From the NCBI GenBank assembly GCA_964653695.1, contig CAZZFQ010000053.1, forward strand, positions 1-10,032: 10,032 bases of DNA, in the 5' to 3' direction. Below, piece by piece: positions 6,268 through 10,032 of the stretch. Below the pieces are notes generated by a model that was given only the letters and a program-made list of their open reading frames with translations, made no database searches and had not been told where the DNA came from. How positions within the stretch are numbered: position 1 is the first letter of the stretch; each line of letters starts with the position of its first letter. Source of the stretch: JALHTG01 sp964653695 (lineage in GTDB: Archaea; Thermoproteota; Bathyarchaeia; 40CM-2-53-6; JALHTG01). The position numbers and the translations under genes were made by a program.

Positions 6268-7092
6268 ATGAGGAAAGGTACTATGATGCCAAGAAACAGA
6301 CTCAGAAAACTCCTCAGGGAGGGAAAGCCCACAGTTGGAACTCGCTACACATGCACTTGGGCTAACCTTGTTGAGATAATAGGTAATTCTCAGCAATTCG
6401 ATTATGCAGAATTCACAGGCCAATACGGCCCGTACACGCTCCATGACCTTGAGCACCTTGCACGAGCCTGCGAACTTACAGGCATGGATGCGATGATAAA
6501 GATAGACCAGGAACCGAGAACCTTCATCGCCACGCGCGCGATTCAGGCAGGCTTCACTGCAATGCTCTTCGCTGACTGTCATACTGCTCAGGATGTCAAG
6601 AAATGCGTCCAATCCGTCAAGCTCATCCCCCAGGGCGGAATCAATGGAATCCAATACGGACGTGTCATGGGTTACGGAATCGTCAGAGGCAAAACTGTGA
6701 CGCTTGAGGACTACGTCAAGCACATCGATGACATCGTCATCGCCATCATGATCGAAAGCAAGAGCCTCGTGGACGACATCGAGGAGGCACTATCAGTGCC
6801 TGGCATCGATATGGTCCAATTCGGCCCGAGCGATTTCTCCATTTCAATAGGACGTCCGGGGGAAGGCTACAAGAATCCTGATATCACCGAGGCCATGGAG
6901 AAGAGCTACCAAGTGGCGAAGGGAAAAGGGATACGCATCAGGGCCGAATGTAACGTAGAGGACATGCAGAAATGGCTTGAGCTTGGCTGCCGCGACTTCT
7001 GCATAGGAACTGACACAGCGACGATCCGTGCCTGGGCTCAGAATACTGGAGAAGCTATCAGAGAAAACCTCCGTAAGGCGAATCTTCTGTAG
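6268..7092 (+). CDS. HpcH/HpaI aldolase / citrate-lyase-fold protein, divergent active site
   Basis: This 274-aa TIM-barrel protein belongs to the HpcH/HpaI family. Members are metal-dependent class II aldolases that cleave 4-hydroxy-2-oxoacids to pyruvate or oxaloacetate plus an aldehyde. The metal ligands are in place: Glu163 (AIMIESKSLVDD) and Asp189 (FGPSDFSISIG), as is the C-terminal strand FCIGTDT. The loop that in E. coli HpcH carries Asp42 and His45 (IDGEH) aligns here with FTGQY, giving Thr50 and Tyr53. The position of Arg70 is Lys78 (MIKID). The chemistry may therefore differ. TATA spacing would make ATG 6268 nearly leaderless. ATG 6283 or 6286 has AGGAAAGG close upstream and fits the family's usual N-terminus, so the true start may be 15-18 nt later. 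It converges on hdrB. Confidence 0.88.
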   Translation: MRKGTMMPRNRLRKLLREGKPTVGTRYTCTWANLVEIIGNSQQFDYAEFTGQYGPYTLHDLEHLARACELTGMDAMIKIDQEPRTFIATRAIQAGFTAMLFADCHTAQDVKKCVQSVKLIPQGGINGIQYGRVMGYGIVRGKTVTLEDYVKHIDDIVIAIMIESKSLVDDIEEALSVPGIDMVQFGPSDFSISIGRPGEGYKNPDITEAMEKSYQVAKGKGIRIRAECNVEDMQKWLELGCRDFCIGTDTATIRAWAQNTGEAIRENLRKANLL

Positions 7093-7190
7093 CTTTACTG
7101 GATAACAAAGGCAGGATTATGGTCTTGACGCTACGAAGAGACCGTGAAGAAGATCCAGAACAAGCAGCCAAACCAGATGGCGGCGTCATA

Positions 7191-8075
7191 TCAAGGGATT
7201 TTCTTGAGGAGACTTTCCGTCGGGATCGCATTGTCGTAAAGCCCCAGTTCTCGTGCATCCATCCCCAGTGCCAAGCCCATTAACTGAGTCATGAAGACGA
7301 CTGGCATTTGGTATCTTCTTCCGTATTTCTCATTTAGCTCTACTTGGCCGCGGTCCAATTGCAGATGGCAAAAGGCGCAAGGAGTCACCAAGCAATCTGC
7401 GCCTGCCTCGATCATGTTATCTAACTTCTCAGCAGTCATATCCAATGCCACCTCAAGGTTTGCAGATCTCACTCCTCCTCCAGCCCCGCAGCACAAGCCC
7501 TTGTCCCTGTAGTCAACGCTCTCTGCGCCTAGAGACCTAACCAAGTTGTCCAGAACTGTCGGTCTTTCTGCCGAGCCGTGCATCCTTGTCTCGCTGGGCT
7601 TCAGAAAGTGGCAACCGTAGTGTGCGGCTGCCTTGATCCCTCTGAGAGGCCTCTTAACGTTCTTCTCGACGCGTTCAAACCCCACCTGATCGCTGAGAAG
7701 CTCTATCACATGTTTGACCTCGAGAGATCCTCGGTATTGCTTCCCTATTTTCGCCAATGATTCGTTGACTCGATTCTTCAGGTTAGCACTATTCTTGAGA
7801 AGATGGTTCGCTTCTTGAAGAGTAGCGTAGCACCCATTGCAGGTTGTTGTTATGTCGGCATTCATCTCCTCCGCGATCACAATGTTCCTTGCTGCCACAA
7901 CCAACCACGTCCATAGATCAAAGGAGCCGAAGACACCTGGGGCTGGACAGCAAGAGGCTCCGTTCACGTCTAGTAGATTGATCTCAAACTCCTTGAGAGA
8001 CCTTTTGGTGGCCACCTCTATTCCAGGATACCTGTTCGGAGTGATACATCCAAGAAAGTAGGCGTAGTCCCGCAC
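7191..8075 (-). CDS. hdrB: Heterodisulfide reductase subunit B-like protein with two CCG domains
   Basis: This 294-aa soluble protein has two intact cysteine-rich (CCG) domains. The first has Cys10, Cys42-Cys43 and Cys79-x2-Cys82. The second has Cys155, Cys195-Cys196 and Cys233-x2-Cys236. The spacings CX31CCX35CX2C and CX39CCX36CX2C fall inside the family rule. In methanogen HdrB these cysteines hold the noncubane 4Fe-4S clusters that reduce the CoM-S-S-CoB disulfide. Relatives in non-methanogens act on other thiols or pass electrons to flavoenzymes. The length matches methanogen HdrB. GTG 8075 is preceded by GGAAGGAG, which overlaps the end of hdrC, so the pair should be translated together. 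No hdrA, mvhD or flavin oxidase gene is in view, so the partner and substrate are unknown. Confidence 0.92.
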   Translation of the reverse strand: MRDYAYFLGCITPNRYPGIEVATKRSLKEFEINLLDVNGASCCPAPGVFGSFDLWTWLVVAARNIVIAEEMNADITTTCNGCYATLQEANHLLKNSANLKNRVNESLAKIGKQYRGSLEVKHVIELLSDQVGFERVEKNVKRPLRGIKAAAHYGCHFLKPSETRMHGSAERPTVLDNLVRSLGAESVDYRDKGLCCGAGGGVRSANLEVALDMTAEKLDNMIEAGADCLVTPCAFCHLQLDRGQVELNEKYGRRYQMPVVFMTQLMGLALGMDARELGLYDNAIPTESLLKKIP

Positions 8076-8080
8076 GGTTT

Positions 8081-8635
8081 CTACTCCTTCCTTTCAACAA
8101 GCGACCTGAAGCCGGTTGCATCGAGGAGATCTATGACTTCCTTCAGAGCCTCAGGATATTGATGAACCGTAGGCGGAACCTCGGAGAGCCCTAGCCGTTT
8201 TCTAACAGCTTTGACATCATCATTGATCGGAACTGCATGGCCATGTTTGAAGACGAGTTGGCAGACCTTGGCATGGTCTTGACGCAAATAGCCTTCTCTT
8301 ACAGATAGATTTCGCAGGGCGCGGACTATGTCAGTCGTCTTGACCTTTCGCGGGCACCTCTCTTGGCAGGTGTAGCACGTGGTGCAGTTCCATAGGTCTT
8401 CGGCTGCAAGCGCATCCTTTCTTTGACCTGTGAGGGTCTTCAGGAATATCTGCCTTATCCTCCAAGCTGTTCTTCTGCCTGAAGGACATGACCCAGTGCA
8501 TGTGCCACACTGTATACAAGCTCTAAGCGTTGCCATGTCATCTTTCGGAAAGATCTTTGAACCTTGCTCTATGACCTCGTTAACGAAATCTTTCTCGCCT
8601 TCACGTATGGTCTGTCTTTTCAATATTGAGGGCAA
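8081..8635 (-). CDS. hdrC: Heterodisulfide reductase subunit C-like ferredoxin-type protein
   Basis: This 184-aa protein has two 4Fe-4S motifs: Cys40-x2-Cys43-x2-Cys46-x3-Cys50-Pro and Cys84-x2-Cys87-x2-Cys90-x3-Cys94-Pro. It has the HdrC surroundings CIQCGTCTGSCPSG and WNCTTCYTCQERCP, followed by the usual helical C-terminus. HdrC passes electrons to HdrB, and the gene order C then B, 5 bp apart, is the classical one. There is no membrane segment, so this is the soluble HdrABC-type subunit. The start is TTG 8635, supported by GAGGAGGGTG 7 nt upstream and by a TATA-like box about 50 bp upstream. No nearby ATG gives a full-length product. Its transcription is probably controlled at the palindrome described in the promoter entry. 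Confidence 0.92.
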   Translation of the reverse strand: MPSILKRQTIREGEKDFVNEVIEQGSKIFPKDDMATLRACIQCGTCTGSCPSGRRTAWRIRQIFLKTLTGQRKDALAAEDLWNCTTCYTCQERCPRKVKTTDIVRALRNLSVREGYLRQDHAKVCQLVFKHGHAVPINDDVKAVRKRLGLSEVPPTVHQYPEALKEVIDLLDATGFRSLVERKE

Positions 8636-8667
8636 ATATCACCCTCCTCACGCAAGTGCTTCAAGAG

Positions 8668-8690
8668 CCTTACACGTGTAAGGATATACG
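8668..8690 (-). promoter_or_regulatory. hdrCB promoter with 16-bp perfect palindrome
   Basis: CCTTACACGTGTAAGG (8668-8683) is a perfect 16-bp palindrome. On the minus strand it immediately follows the TATA-like CGTATATCC (8690-8682). A predicted start near 8660 gives a leader of about 25 nt with the strong ribosome binding site. The palindrome therefore lies between TATA box and transcription start, where a bound repressor would block RNA polymerase. A partial third copy of the half-site (ACACGTAT) overlaps the TATA box at its upstream side. Sequence and spacing are observed; repression is inferred. Confidence 0.55.
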
Positions 8691-8697
8691 TGTTTCC

Positions 8698-8737
8698 AAA
8701 AAAGTGATCCGGTCAGCATGAAGTAGCACTAGCTACT
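8698..8737 (-). terminator. Possible terminator of the winged-helix gene
   Basis: Downstream of the regulator's stop, on the minus strand, AGTAGC (8737-8732) can pair with GCTACT (8727-8722) across a 4-nt loop. A run of six T follows at 8703-8698. Archaeal polymerases stop at T-runs, and this one lies just before the hdrC TATA box. The 18-nt separation between hairpin and T-run makes the hairpin's contribution doubtful. Confidence 0.35.
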
Positions 8738-8777
8738 GACGCTTTCAGAGAGAAGCCCTGTGATTCTGCTGTCTCAT

Positions 8778-9953
8778 CTATAGCGTTTCCCTACCCTGAT
8801 CAATTAACCAGTGGGTCAGCCTGCTACAAGTCGCAGGGTTCGTAGTGTGAGTCGGACATATTCCGCGGAAGTCTTCGTCGCATGAGGCGCAGGGAATGCT
8901 GGCTATGGTGTCAACTGTTGCGGCTCTCCTTCGTGGAAAGATTCTGAAAGTCCATCTTCCTCTGTTCAACTCTTTCCTTCTGTCGACAAAGCCCCGTCTC
9001 TCAAGGTTTAGCACCTGCCTAGAACCCCTTCTGCTATCCAGGCCTAGACGCCTCCAGAGCTCGGACTGCAATATTCCGTTGCCTCCGTATTGCTGGATAA
9101 TGGCTAGAGGCCTTCTCATTCCGAGTTCTTCGGTACCCATCTGAGGTGTCAGAATAATACGCCGCGGTCTGTCGAGCGCTTGTGCGATAGTCTCTTCAAT
9201 GAAGTCGGCCACAGTCTTGCCTGTCGAGGTTAGCACATAGGTCACAGGAAGAATGCGTTGAAGGGCCAACCCCTTCTTCTTTAATCTGGCAAGATACTTG
9301 TATGTTCTCCGAACCGTGATCCCGACAGCTTTGGAGAGGTCTCTTGCTGAAATCCCCTCTTCGCTCAGCGTGCGAAAGACCCTTCGCTCCGTCGGTGAGG
9401 TGTCGCCACGGAGGCGGACCTTGACACGGTAGAACTGGACATGGTCCCTTGGGTGGTTTGACTGTAGAAGTCCTTCTCTTTGAAGCCTGTTCAAGGCTCT
9501 TGGCAGTAGAGAGCGATCGACTATCTTTCCAAGTTCTTCGAATGTTCGATAACCATTCTTGATCGCGATGAGGGACAATTCCTCTTGGCATGACGAGTTG
9601 GAAGGGAAGCGTAGGAGAAAGTTGGTCTTGCAAACCAACTGAAGAACCTTGGAGCCTTGGGCGGTTGTCTGGTACTTTCCAAGCCTATGCACGACGAGTT
9701 CGGCTTCGACTAATGGCTTTAGATACCCTTGAATAGTTGTTGGACTGTGCGTATGTCCCATCGATCGAAGCCTGCCTTGTATCTCTTTTTCAGAATAGGG
9801 AGCCTCTTGAAGCAGCTGAAGGATGGAAAGCCTTCTCTCGTTCTTGATGGCGTTTAATACGCGTGCAATGACTTGAGAGTCCTCTAGGGAAGTAGAGTGG
9901 CTCTTTTCCGTTGCCATCATCGTTGTTTGGGCTTGCTTGGTAGCCTTTGCCAA
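8778..9953 (-). CDS. Multi-winged-helix protein with C-terminal TFE-beta/RPC39-like four-cysteine module
   Basis: This 391-aa DNA-binding-type protein carries about four winged helices. WH1 at about 26-108 is ArsR-like (ERRLSILQLLQ...TTIQGYLKPLVEAELV). WH2 is at about 124-178. WH3 at about 186-245 includes ISARDLSKAVGITVRRTYKY. WH4 at about 282-338 includes GILQSELWRRLGLDSRRGSR and a wing with RGRWTFRI. The protein ends with Cys355-x2-Cys358-x7-Cys366-x9-Cys376-x5-Trp-Leu. A winged helix followed by this Cys pattern and WL resembles TFE-beta and the RNA polymerase III subunit RPC39, whose cysteines bind a 4Fe-4S cluster. Assignment to that family is from memory of the motif. The extra N-terminal domains are unlike plain TFE-beta. 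It may be a transcription regulator or an initiation-factor variant. The start is TTG 9953 with AAAGGT upstream; ATG 9920 or 9917 is the alternative. hdrCB follows on the same strand. Confidence 0.8.
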   Translation of the reverse strand: MAKATKQAQTTMMATEKSHSTSLEDSQVIARVLNAIKNERRLSILQLLQEAPYSEKEIQGRLRSMGHTHSPTTIQGYLKPLVEAELVVHRLGKYQTTAQGSKVLQLVCKTNFLLRFPSNSSCQEELSLIAIKNGYRTFEELGKIVDRSLLPRALNRLQREGLLQSNHPRDHVQFYRVKVRLRGDTSPTERRVFRTLSEEGISARDLSKAVGITVRRTYKYLARLKKKGLALQRILPVTYVLTSTGKTVADFIEETIAQALDRPRRIILTPQMGTEELGMRRPLAIIQQYGGNGILQSELWRRLGLDSRRGSRQVLNLERRGFVDRRKELNRGRWTFRIFPRRRAATVDTIASIPCASCDEDFRGICPTHTTNPATCSRLTHWLIDQGRETL

Positions 9954-9974
9954 AGGTAGATACCTTTCGATTGG

Positions 9975-10023
9975 TTAACGGCGTTAACTGAGCGGTACCT
10001 CCTTATTAAATTAACGGTGTTAA
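9975..10023 (-). promoter_or_regulatory. Promoter of the winged-helix gene with twin TTAAC-N3-GTTAA palindromes
   Basis: TTAACGGCGTTAA (9975-9987) and TTAACGGTGTTAA (10011-10023) are two copies of one 13-bp palindrome, 36 bp apart. Between them, on the minus strand, lies TTTAATAA (10010-10003), a TATA-like box. A start about 25 bp further on falls inside the 9975-9987 copy. One palindrome thus covers the BRE side and the other the transcription start. This suits a regulator that shuts its own promoter, perhaps the downstream gene product. The sites are observed; autoregulation is inferred. Confidence 0.55.
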
Positions 10024-10032
10024 ATCCCCATC

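Noticed and set aside
7119..7283. A 54-aa plus-strand frame after the aldolase-fold gene with a protein-like charged start
   Set aside because: It overlaps the end of hdrB antisense by about 93 bp, where hdrB has its normal length, and its ribosome binding site is weak.
8576..8588. TCGTTAACGA palindrome
   Set aside because: It lies within the hdrC coding sequence and has no promoter context.

Overview
The window is most likely archaeal, probably from an uncultured TACK-type lineage such as Bathyarchaeia. Four observations support this: TATA-like boxes about 25 bp upstream of predicted transcript starts, HdrB/HdrC-type electron-transfer proteins, surface proteins with a signal peptide, Thr-rich stalk and C-terminal membrane anchor, and a regulator ending in a winged helix plus four-cysteine module resembling TFE-beta/RPC39. 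The phylum is inferred, not proven. Two runs of exactly 100 N (1830-1929 and 3547-3646) look like scaffold joins of unknown true length. Genes touching them are incomplete.

Layout, left to right. At 1-311 (minus) is the 5' part of an unrecognised gene running off the window, with a very strong ribosome binding site and overlapping hairpins in its upstream region. At 544-1829 (minus) is a YtcJ-like amidohydrolase whose N-terminus is lost in the first gap. After the gap come two plus-strand amidohydrolase-2 family genes 2 bp apart (1930-2430 and 2433-3185); the second has lost every recognisable metal ligand. A very small zinc-ribbon gene (3301-3456, minus) and a partial 3' end of another gene adjoin the second gap. 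Then, all minus, come a secreted protein cut by the gap (3647-4247), a complete Ldh2-family malate/lactate-type dehydrogenase (4294-5421), and a membrane-anchored surface protein (5492-6127). A plus-strand HpcH/HpaI aldolase-fold gene (6268-7092) is divergent from the last of these. It keeps its metal ligands but not the usual catalytic Asp/His/Arg. It converges on an hdrC-hdrB pair (8635 to 7191, minus). The right end is a 391-aa multi-winged-helix protein (8778-9953, minus) with the C-terminal cysteine module.

Taken together this looks like a small-molecule catabolism region: hydrolases of cyclic amide or carboxylate type, an NAD(P)-dependent 2-hydroxyacid dehydrogenase, an oxoacid aldolase-fold protein, and an FeS/disulfide electron-transfer pair. 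No shared pathway can be proven from sequence alone. Several promoters carry clean palindromes close to the TATA box: twin TTAAC-N3-GTTAA at the regulator, a 16-bp perfect palindrome at hdrCB, a 12-bp palindrome at ldh2 and an inverted repeat at the aldolase. These suggest local transcription-factor control.
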